Shown one piece after another: positions 45,641-54,139 of a stretch of 64,000 nucleotides of DNA (its first letter is position 1; the number at the start of each line of letters is the position of its first letter). The position numbers and the translations under genes were made by a program. The notes under the pieces were generated by a model. The model worked only from the letters and a program-made list of their open reading frames with translations, did no database searches and was not told where the DNA came from. The stretch comes from an uncultured Saprospiraceae bacterium (GTDB lineage: Bacteria > Bacteroidota > Bacteroidia > Chitinophagales > Saprospiraceae): assembly GCA_938016265.1 (NCBI GenBank), contig CALLWB010000068.1, forward strand, positions 62,001-126,000. The letters are read 5' to 3'.

Positions 45641-47563
45641 CTACTTCGGCACCCCAGAAAAGACACCAAAATTCGGACTTAACAAGATATTGTCCAACCC
45701 GTTGATGTCTCCATCCATATTAAAATCACCATTCAAATATTTAAGAAAATTACCATTTTGAGTATTCCAAAGCAGCTTGTCGTTGACACTTATGTCGTAG
45801 CCACTAGGATCTTCCTGCCCATCGCCCATGTACAAGGCCCAAACACCAGTAGCCACCTCCATCGAACCAGCACCTGTTCCCTGAAAACTATTCTGCGCAG
45901 AAAAATCAAAAACAGTCGTCTGTCCGCCAACAAACGATAAAGGCTGGGGAGACATTACCGCAAGGTGATTGCGATGTTTTACAAAAAGAAAATAGTTGCC
46001 CGGGCTAATCCCAAAATCAATTGGCAATCCATCCACAGAAATCACTGAACCATTTGTCAATAACAGCGCAGCCTGGCTCGCAATTTGGGTAGTCGGGAAA
46101 TCAGCATCTCGCAGTTCAACCCATACCCAATCTACAATCGGCAAAGTATTCAAAATAGACGGATCGGAGGGCGTAAATGTCCCGGAATAAGGATCCAACA
46201 AGGGCAAAATCCCAAACCTCCGCAATGAATCATACATGGTCGCATTGCCCACGTTCAAAGGCCCTTCCAGCAGCAACCGAACATCAAGCAACGGACTGGC
46301 AAAGGAAGTAACCAACTCATAAGCACCAATGTCAAAACCCGATCCATTTGGCCTGGCAACTCCCAGGAGATCGTCCATCACCAAGGAACTTACAAGGTTT
46401 GTCCCAGCATCTACGGCTTGTCCCGTGGGCAATAACTGATAGTCAGCACCCGGAGCCACAAAAATAAAAGATTCTCCATTTGCTAGTTGTGAATTGCCGT
46501 CAAAACCGAGTGCCTGCCAAGCAGATAAACTAATCGTTGAACCATCTCCACTGGCACTCATTTTGTCGTTTAGAATATTGTAATCGCAGGAGAGCTGGCT
46601 GGTAGATTCCGCAGCAATGCACCCTCTCCAAGCGTGTTGGTTGATGATGATATTGTTGTAAATCTCCGTGTTTTGATTGGCGCCATTCTTTAGCAGAATT
46701 CCCCAGCGGCCATCCGATGGTACGACGATCGTATTGTTGAAAATTTTTGCGCCATTCGTCACAATTGCTCCATCTTGCTGGAACAAAGCGATGCCTTGGG
46801 AATAGTGGTTGTTGTAAATGAGATTGTTGTAGACGACTGGGTTTTGCAAGCCGTCCATGTTGATGCCTGCTCCCCCCCCGTTATTATAAATAATATTGTT
46901 GTAGACTTTGGCATCACTGATGATCCCATCTCCACCGATAGAAGCGTCCGCATTCATATGAATGCCGATGTTGTTATTGCCATAGCAGGTGTTGTACCGG
47001 ATGATTGGTCGGTCAGAACTGTTAGAAACATAAATACCATGTTCATCAATCGCATTCGTACAAACATTGTTTTCGATGAGAATGTCGTCGGTAAATCCGG
47101 TGAAAATTCCGCGTTCTGCATTTCCATCGCAGGTACAATTTCGAATGACGCAATTATTGGCGAGGACGACTCGAATTCCATTTCCTGAGCCTGGCATATT
47201 GTTGGATATAAAACCATCAATTACAATAAAATCAGTCCCTTCTATATTAATGCCGTCGTCTCTAACTGGTCCACTTTGTACAATCCGCACATTGTTGCCC
47301 AGGGCCTTAAAAGTGATGGGCGAACCTGCCGTCCCGCTTGCTCCCCTGTGATCAAACCCTACATAATTTCCATCCGCAACAAATACGTTGTCCCCTGCGA
47401 TTACAATATCTGAAGCGTGTTCTAGAGTTAGAAAGGCACTAGAAAGAGATAAGCCCGAATTGGAGTCATTTCCACCGTTGGAGACATAATAATCTGTTGC
47501 TTTTGCAAATTGTAAGACAATAGAAACGAGGCAAATTGCCAGTAGTAATTTTAGATGTTTCAT
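45641..47563 (-). CDS. Secreted right-handed beta-helix protein with dockerin-like C-terminus
   Basis: 640 residues with a signal peptide (about 1-22). DYYVSNGGNDSNSGLSLSSAFLTLEHA begins a parallel beta-helix (about 25-400) with repeated short turns such as NNCVIRNCTCDGNAERGIF, NNIIYNNGGGAGINM and NNLIYNNHYSQGIAL. A beta-sandwich region follows, and the end (GDFNMDGDINGLDNILLSPNFG) has the D-x-N-x-D-G-D spacing of a dockerin or EF-hand-like calcium site. Such proteins are often polysaccharide-binding or lyase-like; I see no clear catalytic residues. Confidence 0.82.
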   Translation of the reverse strand: MKHLKLLLAICLVSIVLQFAKATDYYVSNGGNDSNSGLSLSSAFLTLEHASDIVIAGDNVFVADGNYVGFDHRGASGTAGSPITFKALGNNVRIVQSGPVRDDGINIEGTDFIVIDGFISNNMPGSGNGIRVVLANNCVIRNCTCDGNAERGIFTGFTDDILIENNVCTNAIDEHGIYVSNSSDRPIIRYNTCYGNNNIGIHMNADASIGGDGIISDAKVYNNIIYNNGGGAGINMDGLQNPVVYNNLIYNNHYSQGIALFQQDGAIVTNGAKIFNNTIVVPSDGRWGILLKNGANQNTEIYNNIIINQHAWRGCIAAESTSQLSCDYNILNDKMSASGDGSTISLSAWQALGFDGNSQLANGESFIFVAPGADYQLLPTGQAVDAGTNLVSSLVMDDLLGVARPNGSGFDIGAYELVTSFASPLLDVRLLLEGPLNVGNATMYDSLRRFGILPLLDPYSGTFTPSDPSILNTLPIVDWVWVELRDADFPTTQIASQAALLLTNGSVISVDGLPIDFGISPGNYFLFVKHRNHLAVMSPQPLSFVGGQTTVFDFSAQNSFQGTGAGSMEVATGVWALYMGDGQEDPSGYDISVNDKLLWNTQNGNFLKYLNGDFNMDGDINGLDNILLSPNFGVFSGVPK

Positions 47564-47750
47564 AATGTAATGATTAGCTGCTAAATCAGGGTGTTTGGCA
47601 GATGACTAAATAAATAACGGGGTTTATTTGGAATTTGGCTTATGTAAAATATGGAAAAAACGATTGATTTACAAACATTTATATGCGTAATGGGATTGTA
47701 TAGTATATTCCTAGTCATTTTTTGATCCGGAATATTTTTCCAAGAATAAA

Positions 47751-47779
47751 TTGAACTCAGAGGACTAATTATATCTTTG
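47751..47779 (+). promoter_or_regulatory. Bacteroidota-type promoter for the SDR gene
   Basis: TTG (47751-47753), 18 bases, then TATCTTTG (47772-47779), matching the TTTG/TAnnTTTG arrangement with normal spacing. The ATG follows 18 bases later. Confidence 0.6.
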
Positions 47780-47797
47780 CACCTACAATCTTTAAGT

Positions 47798-48631
47798 ATG
47801 AAAATAAACGGAAAAATAGCCGTTGTAACAGGTGCTGGATCAGGAATAGGCCGAGCATTGGCATTGGCACTTTCGAAGGAAGGAGCGCGACTCGCCTTGA
47901 ATGACTTCAACAAACAAACGCTCGAAGAAACTGGAGCACTCGTCGAAGAACAAGGAGGAGAAGCTCCTTTGCTTGTTGATTTTGACGTCGCAGATCATAA
48001 AAAAATGCATGCTTTCGCAGAACAAGTTGCCAGCCATTTTGGACAAGTAGATATCATGATAAACAATGCTGGCGTTGCGCTAGGGAAAGTTACTGCGGAG
48101 GACGTCGAATACGAAGACTTTGAGTGGATCATGGGCATCAATTTTTGGGGAATGGTTTATGGGAGTAAGGCATTTCTTCCATTTCTGAAAGCGAGGACGG
48201 AAGCCAGTTTGGTGAATATCTCCAGTCTGTTTGGGTTGATCGGGATTGCCTATCAGGCTCCGTATTGCACCACAAAGTTTGCTATACGCGGGTTTACCGA
48301 ATCGTTGAGGATGGAAATGCTGGATTTGTCCCCTCAAGTGTGTGTTACCAGTGTGCACCCGGGAGGAATAAAAACAAAAATCGCCCGCTCCGCAAGAGTA
48401 GTCGGCAGTGCAACAAAAAAAGAAAGCGAACAGCTCGTCAATAAGTTTGAACAATCTTTTATGAAAACAACCGCCGAAGAAGCCGCCCGTGTAATTCTAA
48501 AAGGCATCAAAAAGAAAAAGGGGCAGGTCATTATCGGAAACGATGCTAAAATTCCGTCCCTAATCGCACGAGTATTGCCATCAAGGTATATTAATATTAT
48601 TGGCAAAGCAATGAAGAGAAGCGGTATTTGA
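47798..48631 (+). CDS. Short-chain dehydrogenase/reductase
   Basis: 277 residues from the ATG at 47798; a start at 47777 would lie inside the promoter box. Classical SDR features: cofactor motif VVTGAGSGIGRALAL (TGxxxGxG), MINNAGVALG, S in LVNISSLFGLIG, and YCTTK (YxxxK). N-terminal MKINGKIAVVTG. NAD(P)-dependent oxidation or reduction of an unknown substrate. The acidic residue after the second strand (NDFNKQ) leans toward NAD(H), only weakly. Single gene. Confidence 0.92.
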   Translation: MKINGKIAVVTGAGSGIGRALALALSKEGARLALNDFNKQTLEETGALVEEQGGEAPLLVDFDVADHKKMHAFAEQVASHFGQVDIMINNAGVALGKVTAEDVEYEDFEWIMGINFWGMVYGSKAFLPFLKARTEASLVNISSLFGLIGIAYQAPYCTTKFAIRGFTESLRMEMLDLSPQVCVTSVHPGGIKTKIARSARVVGSATKKESEQLVNKFEQSFMKTTAEEAARVILKGIKKKKGQVIIGNDAKIPSLIARVLPSRYINIIGKAMKRSGI

Positions 48632-48993
48632 CAACTATTTTCTCTTCAAAAAAAAATTCTAAAAACGACCAAACCTTTTTTTATTTTCAATCGTTTTAAT
48701 GGTTGATAGATTCTTTTATGAAACACTCATTTTAGTGAAAATTATAATGTTTGAATTATGAACTGTAGATTTATTGGACTCATTCACTTTATATTTTTGT
48801 ATTTTAATGATCCTGGACTGAAGTCAATTCTTTCAGGTGTGCCTCCCCCTTCCAAGTAGGTTTATCACAATTATTTTCCTGGTTTCTATATGAAAAGGAC
48901 AATTTTCTTTGTCCTGTTTCCTTAAAAAATTATTAGCAACTGTTGGTCCTTTTTTGATCATACAGCGGCTTAACCATCGTTGAATTTAGTAAT
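48632..48993. other. Intergenic region between SDR and TMTC-like genes
   Basis: Contains a short hairpin AGGACAA/TTGTCCT (48896-48915). No gene or clear promoter is apparent. Confidence 0.5.
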
Positions 48994-50772
48994 ATGAAAA
49001 AGATAAAAAAACATTTTATCGTTTTCCTGTTGGTAGCATTTAGTTGTGGTCTTTCTTATTGGAATGCCTTATCGAATGATTTTATGATGACCTGGGATGA
49101 CGATGCTTATATTTTTGAAAACCCCCATATTGAGCCCGAAAATTTGCAGGGGATAATTGAGGTCTTTACTACTGGTTTTGAAGCCAACTATCACCCATTG
49201 ACCTTATTGTCTCTTGCGGTTGATCATGCCATTTGGGGAAAAAATCCTTTTGGCTACCATTTGACCAATTTGCTGTTGCATCTGTTGGTTTCGTTGCTTG
49301 TATATTGGTTTACTTTTTTGCTCGTGAAGAACAAGAATGCGAGTATTTTTGCTAGTTTGTTGTTTGCTTTGCACCCAATGCATGTGGAGTCGGTAGCCTG
49401 GGTTTCTGAGCGGAAGGACATGTTGTATTTGCTGTTTTTGATTGCTGGATTGATTGGGTATGTTCGGTACCTGGATAAATTGGATGCGCGCTTTTTTATT
49501 GCTTCTCTAGTATTTTGTGTGTTGTCTATGCTGTCCAAGCCGAACGCGGTTGTTTTTCCAGTATTGGTCGTTCTGTTGGATTTTTGGAAGGGAAGGCCCT
49601 GGCAAACCAAGAATTATCTGGAAAAAATTCCTTTTTTCGCATTGGCGGCTATTTTTTCGCTGCTGACAATTCATTATCAAGGGTCGTATGATGCGATTGC
49701 AGATTTGTCGGGTTATGGTATCTTCCAACGTGTACAAATGGTGTGTTATAGTTGGATTGTATATTTCTATAAATTCTTCTTTCCAGTTTATCTTTCGGGC
49801 TTTTATCAGTATCCATTAGTTGATGTTGTTTTTCCGATTCAGATACAGGTAGCACCGTTTATTTGTTTTGCATTGGCTGTTTTTGCATTGATCTATCGAT
49901 CCAAATATCTGGCTATCGGGTTGGCATTTTTTACAGTAAGTCTGTTGCCTGTCCTACAAATAATACCAGTCGGCAGTGCACTATTAGCAGAACGCTACAC
50001 CTACCTCCCTTATGTCGGCCTAGGACTGATCGCTGCTCAATCTTTTGCATGGATAGAACAACAGTATTCCAATTATAAATGGATATTAGCGATAAGCACC
50101 TCCTTTCTATTATTACTGTTTGCCATCATCACACACGAACGCACCGCTGTTTGGCAAAACGACTATACCTTCTGGACAGACGTCATCAAAAAAGATCCGA
50201 ACACCATGATGGGACGCCTGGGATTAGGCAACCACCACTATAGAAATGGAGATCTGGATGCAAGCATCAAACAATATGAGGATGTTCTCAAGGTGTTCCC
50301 TAATAGTATTGACGCCCATTCGTTTTTAGGTTTTTTGTACGAGGAATTGGAAGAACCTGAAAAGGCAATTGAGCACTACGACTGGGCCGCTTATCTCGAT
50401 GAAGCAGATGCATACATTCGAAAAAGAAGAGGAAAATTACTCTTGAAACTCGGTCTTTGGCCTGAAGCAATCAAAGATTTGAGTTTTTGTGTAGAGAATG
50501 ATCCTTCTGAATCAGAGATTTATATTTTAAGAGCAGATGCCTTTTTTGGTATTGGCGACAAGTTTAAAGCAAAACAGGACTGGTCGAAAGCCATCTCCCT
50601 AGGAACGGAAAATCCCAAAGCCTACTTCAACCTGGGCAATTATTTTTATGAAAAAGGCCAGTTTGAAATTGCAAAACACAATTTCGAAATGGCGACTAAT
50701 CTAAATCCAGAAAAGCAACTCTACCGTCAAATGGTTTCCGTTGTCAATGAGTTGATGAAGAATAATGGATAA
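48994..50772 (+). CDS. Membrane glycosyltransferase-like TPR protein (TMTC/GT-C type)
   Basis: 592 residues. The N-terminal ~390 residues have about ten hydrophobic segments, with MMTWDDDAYIFENP near residue 31 in the first loop (acidic residues typical of GT-C sugar transferases such as TMTC/PMT). HPMHVESVAWVSERKDMLYLLFL follows. The C-terminal ~180 residues are TPRs (IKQYEDVLKVFPNSIDAHSFLGFLYEE, AIEHYDWAAYLDEADAYIRKRRGKLLLKLGLWPEAI, AYFNLGNYFYEKGQFEIAKHNFEMA). TMTC relatives transfer mannose to proteins; a role in protein or lipid glycosylation is inference. Ends at a bidirectional terminator. Confidence 0.82.
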   Translation: MKKIKKHFIVFLLVAFSCGLSYWNALSNDFMMTWDDDAYIFENPHIEPENLQGIIEVFTTGFEANYHPLTLLSLAVDHAIWGKNPFGYHLTNLLLHLLVSLLVYWFTFLLVKNKNASIFASLLFALHPMHVESVAWVSERKDMLYLLFLIAGLIGYVRYLDKLDARFFIASLVFCVLSMLSKPNAVVFPVLVVLLDFWKGRPWQTKNYLEKIPFFALAAIFSLLTIHYQGSYDAIADLSGYGIFQRVQMVCYSWIVYFYKFFFPVYLSGFYQYPLVDVVFPIQIQVAPFICFALAVFALIYRSKYLAIGLAFFTVSLLPVLQIIPVGSALLAERYTYLPYVGLGLIAAQSFAWIEQQYSNYKWILAISTSFLLLLFAIITHERTAVWQNDYTFWTDVIKKDPNTMMGRLGLGNHHYRNGDLDASIKQYEDVLKVFPNSIDAHSFLGFLYEELEEPEKAIEHYDWAAYLDEADAYIRKRRGKLLLKLGLWPEAIKDLSFCVENDPSESEIYILRADAFFGIGDKFKAKQDWSKAISLGTENPKAYFNLGNYFYEKGQFEIAKHNFEMATNLNPEKQLYRQMVSVVNELMKNNG

Positions 50773-50833
50773 CGTAGTTAGTAGAAGGGGAAAGGACCTT
50801 TTATAGCCACTTCGAGAGTAATAATATAAAAGA

Positions 50834-50875
50834 AGAGCGACTAAAATTCTTTGATTTTTCTAGTCGCTCTTTTTA
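50834..50875. terminator. Bidirectional terminator between convergent genes
   Basis: AGAGCGACTA (50834-50843) and TAGTCGCTCT (50861-50870) form a perfect 10-bp stem, followed by a T run on the plus strand. It lies between the TMTC-like gene and the DUF3089 gene, which point toward each other. Confidence 0.8.
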
Positions 50876-50900
50876 TTATAATGTTTTCTTTACAAAATTA

Positions 50901-51962
50901 TCATCGAACGTTGACGGAGTTTTTTGCTTCAAAGAAAGTAGCAATACGTTGCTCCAGGTTCTCTCTAATGTTCGCATAAAACAGGTTGATGTCACCAATG
51001 TGCCAGTTCTTTAGGTTCATTAGTTTTGCACCTAGGATATTTGGTTGATTGATCCAAAGGACACCATCAACAATCTGTGCATCACACGCTTCTGGCCGAA
51101 CCTTTGAAAAGTTTTTCAAAACGGCCCCTTTGTTTAGATCATCAGGCGCATACCCTTTGTCCGTTGTCCAAGTTAGCGGATTGGTTACTTCGTAGTTATT
51201 TTCTTTAGTATCCCATTCAGGGAAAAAACCTTTTTTGTATGTCCTCCAGGTACAATAGCAAGTAGTTTGTTCTGGTGTCTCACAAACTGGAATAGTTGTA
51301 ACTTTGTCCTTGTCAACTGGCATCCCAATGACATAGGCGGCCACCAACTGGTTTTTCAAGTCGGTGTCATCAAACAATTCTGACAGTAAACGACTCGTAT
51401 GCGTTGTCCCTTGGCTATGAGAAGCAATAATAAATGGTCGGCCATTGTTGTAGTGCTCCATATAATGTTGGAATGCTTTTTTTACATCTTGGTAAGCAAG
51501 ATTCAGTGCTTGCTCAGTATCTTTTTTGAATGCGGGATCTGTATTGTAGTAGGAATGGATATGTGCCTGGCGATATCTGGGAGCATAGACTCTGCCAGAA
51601 CCATTAAATACACTAGACTGGTATTTGATCGTTGTCTCGTCTGTTTTTTTGTTTAATTCTGGATCATTCACATCTGCATTCCACTGATCCATGCCTTTGT
51701 TGCCGTTGTAAGTTGTTGGATGAACAAAAAACACATCGACTTGAGCTTCTTTTTGGCGATCAGTAAATCCTTTTGGAGTATTGTCTGCAGCATCTTGTCT
51801 GCCAGGCAAAGCCGCCCAATGGTCAGTATTACTGTAGTCTGGATTTGGCGCATGTGGTTGCGCATCAAAATGAAATTTTGGATATCCTTTGTACCAGTAT
51901 TGTGCGTTAGAATTGAAAGAAAAGGCAGTAAGCATGCCTAGGAGTAATAAGTAACTTTTCAT
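50901..51962 (-). CDS. DUF3089 family secreted alpha/beta hydrolase
   Basis: 353 residues from the ATG at 51962, which gives a signal peptide (MKSYLLLLGMLTAFSFNSNA-Q); an upstream start at 52064 adds a poor 34-residue extension. The DUF3089 pattern is visible in VDVFFVHPTTYN and in the nucleophile elbow FIIASHSQGTTH (S in G/A-x-S-x-G form). YAPRYRQAHIHSYY and a C-terminal GDINLFYANIRENL follow. Members are predicted esterases or lipases of uncertain substrate. Lone gene. Confidence 0.8.
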   Translation of the reverse strand: MKSYLLLLGMLTAFSFNSNAQYWYKGYPKFHFDAQPHAPNPDYSNTDHWAALPGRQDAADNTPKGFTDRQKEAQVDVFFVHPTTYNGNKGMDQWNADVNDPELNKKTDETTIKYQSSVFNGSGRVYAPRYRQAHIHSYYNTDPAFKKDTEQALNLAYQDVKKAFQHYMEHYNNGRPFIIASHSQGTTHTSRLLSELFDDTDLKNQLVAAYVIGMPVDKDKVTTIPVCETPEQTTCYCTWRTYKKGFFPEWDTKENNYEVTNPLTWTTDKGYAPDDLNKGAVLKNFSKVRPEACDAQIVDGVLWINQPNILGAKLMNLKNWHIGDINLFYANIRENLEQRIATFFEAKNSVNVR

Positions 51963-52199
51963 AAATTTGGTGGTTTGCACATTAATAGCAAAAAAAATAC
52001 CGAACTTTCTTAATGTGTTCTTGGTTATACGGTAAAAGAATGGATTTGATACGGCAACCTGCATGTTTGTTGTGTTTTATTTCCGTACTTTTATGCAAAT
52101 TTTTTTATTTATTAGAATTACATGTATTAACATTATTATTGAGTTCAGTCTCTGAACACTTAATTTCCTTAATATACTTAGTAACTTAATTAACCAAAC

Positions 52200-52646
52200 A
52201 TGAGTCTTACAGACAAAATTATGACCGAGATGAAATCGGCCATGAAAAACAAAGAGAAACAGAAATTAACCGCTTTACGAGCAGTCAAAGCAGCCATTCT
52301 TCTTGCTCAAACAGAAACGAGTGATCGGAGCCTTACTGAAGACGCAGAAATCAAAATTTTACAGAAGTTAGTAAAACAACGTAAAGAGTCTTTTGAAATC
52401 TATACGACACAAGGTAGAGAAGACTTGGCAGCCATCGAAAAAGTGGAAATTGACGTGATTTCTGAATTTTTGCCTGAAGCCATGAGCGAGGAAGAAATAG
52501 AAAAAACGGTAAAACAAGTAATTGCCGATGTAGGAGCAGAATCAATGAAGGACATGGGTAAAGTGATGGGAATGGCCTCCAAAAAATTGGCCGGTCAAGC
52601 AGACGGGAGAGTAATCAGCGGGATCGTTAAAAAATTGTTGTCTTAA
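52200..52646 (+). CDS. GatB/YqeY domain-containing protein
   Basis: 148 residues of the YqeY family, with KLTALRAVKAAILLAQTE, EDAEIKILQKLVKQRKESFEIY, and the GatB-tail-like GKVMGMASKKLAGQADGRVISGIVKKLL. The family is related to the tail of GatB, which helps amidate misacylated tRNA, but stand-alone YqeY proteins have no settled role. It is followed by cvpA (57 bases), so co-transcription is possible. Confidence 0.93.
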   Translation: MSLTDKIMTEMKSAMKNKEKQKLTALRAVKAAILLAQTETSDRSLTEDAEIKILQKLVKQRKESFEIYTTQGREDLAAIEKVEIDVISEFLPEAMSEEEIEKTVKQVIADVGAESMKDMGKVMGMASKKLAGQADGRVISGIVKKLLS

Positions 52647-52703
52647 CGACTCTCTATTTGAACAATTAGAACGCACTAATTTTTTCATCAAAATAGTTTA
52701 TCG

Positions 52704-53252
52704 ATGTGGATTGATATTGTCTTTGGGGTTGTAGTAATTTATGGCCTATATTCTGGCTATTCGAAAGGGATCATTAAAACGTTGTTTGTGGCCCTTTCTT
52801 TGGTTGTTGGTTTTGCTGCGGCAATGACGCTGACTCCATTGGTAGCAGACTTCATTCGCAATGTATTTGGCAGTAGCTCGACGTTGGTGCCTGTCGCTGC
52901 ATTTTTGATTACTTTTTTTGGATCTGTTTTGTTGGTCCGATTGCTGGCCAAAGTATTAGAAAAAGGATTGAAGACGGTACGACTCAACTTTGTGAATAAA
53001 TTGGGTGGGGGCGCTTTGCTTGCCGCCATCGGTGTTTTCTTATTTAGTGTCGTCGTCTCTTTTGTTGATAAGGCGGGGTTGATCTCTGAAAGTACAAAAC
53101 TGGCTTCTCAATCCTACGTATTTCTAGCGCCATTAGCAGAAACAGGAATTGAAATAATCAGACAAATATTTCCGTTTGTAAAGGATATGTGGGAAAACAT
53201 TATTGACGCTTTCAAGGAGGTTGGAACGCAAGAACCAACCACTATCCAATAA
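52704..53252 (+). CDS. CvpA family membrane protein
   Basis: 182 residues with four hydrophobic helices: WIDIVFGVVVIYGLYSGYSKG, LFVALSLVVGFAAAMTL, LVPVAAFLITFFGSVLLVRLLAKVLEKGLKT and KLGGGALLAAIGVFLFSVVVSFV. This matches CvpA, needed for colicin V production in E. coli and more generally tied to envelope physiology. It sits after the YqeY gene. Confidence 0.88.
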   Translation: MWIDIVFGVVVIYGLYSGYSKGIIKTLFVALSLVVGFAAAMTLTPLVADFIRNVFGSSSTLVPVAAFLITFFGSVLLVRLLAKVLEKGLKTVRLNFVNKLGGGALLAAIGVFLFSVVVSFVDKAGLISESTKLASQSYVFLAPLAETGIEIIRQIFPFVKDMWENIIDAFKEVGTQEPTTIQ

Positions 53253-53312
53253 AATGTCGGATGATTTGCCCAAAAAATTGACCCTTCGTGGCGATATAAG
53301 AATATCAATCCT

Positions 53313-53320
53313 TAACTTTG
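53313..53320 (+). promoter_or_regulatory. -7 promoter element before the alpha/beta hydrolase gene
   Basis: TAACTTTG, an exact TAnnTTTG match, 53 bases before the ATG. No well-spaced -33 TTG was found. Confidence 0.35.
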
Positions 53321-53373
53321 TAAAGAAGTTATTTACTCATTAATCAAAGAATGACTTCTTTTAGATAAATTCC

Positions 53374-54132
53374 ATGGAAGATCAAATTATAGAGCAAGGG
53401 AAGTTTCGTTTTTTCGAAAAAGGTGAAGGAGACGTTTTATTACTACTTCATGGTTTGATGGGAGCCCTCAGCAACTTCTCTCATATTATAGACCACTTTT
53501 CTTCAAAATACCATGTGGTCGTCCCAATGTTGCCAATCATGGAGCTCCCCTTGAAAGAACTATCAATGAATGCACTGGTCAGCCATGTCCAGGATTTTGT
53601 AAAAGAAAAAGGATTCTCAGGAGTGCATTTATTGGGCAATTCGTTGGGAGGACACATTGCCTTATTGTATGTGCTCAACTCTCCAGAAACGGTGGCAAGC
53701 ATCACTCTGACAGGAAGCTCCGGCCTTTTTGAAAGCGCTATGGGGTCCAGCTTTCCCAAACGCCAAAACTACGAGTTTGTCAAAAAGAAAGTAGAAGAAA
53801 CCTTCTACGACCCAGCCATCGCTACCAAGGAAATTGTAGACGGTGTTTTTGATTTAGCAAACGACAGAAACAAAGCGCTCCGTACTGTTATTACGGCAAA
53901 ATCTGCCATCCGACACAACCTGGCCGACAAACTTCATGAAATAAAAATACCGGCGCTCCTCATTTGGGGTAAACAGGACAAAGTAACTCCTTCCTTTGTT
54001 GGAGAAGAGTTTCATAAACTGATTGGCGATTCGCGGTTGGTACTTATTGACAAGTGTGGACATGCGCCAATGATGGAGGTGCCGGAGGAATTTAATACGG
54101 CACTAAAGTCCTTTCTTGATGAAATCGGCTAA
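53374..54132 (+). CDS. Alpha/beta hydrolase
   Basis: 252 residues with the alpha/beta hydrolase fold: oxyanion HGLMGALSNF near residue 29, nucleophile elbow LLGNSLGGHIAL (S in G-x-S-x-G), acid D in LIWGKQDKVTP and His in LIDKCGHAPMMEVPEEFN. Resembles C-C bond hydrolases or esterases of the MhpC type. Substrate unknown. Its stop codon is 8 bases from the stop codon of the convergent 503-residue gene, with no terminator evident between them. Confidence 0.88.
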   Translation: MEDQIIEQGKFRFFEKGEGDVLLLLHGLMGALSNFSHIIDHFSSKYHVVVPMLPIMELPLKELSMNALVSHVQDFVKEKGFSGVHLLGNSLGGHIALLYVLNSPETVASITLTGSSGLFESAMGSSFPKRQNYEFVKKKVEETFYDPAIATKEIVDGVFDLANDRNKALRTVITAKSAIRHNLADKLHEIKIPALLIWGKQDKVTPSFVGEEFHKLIGDSRLVLIDKCGHAPMMEVPEEFNTALKSFLDEIG

Positions 54133-54139
54133 AGACAAA

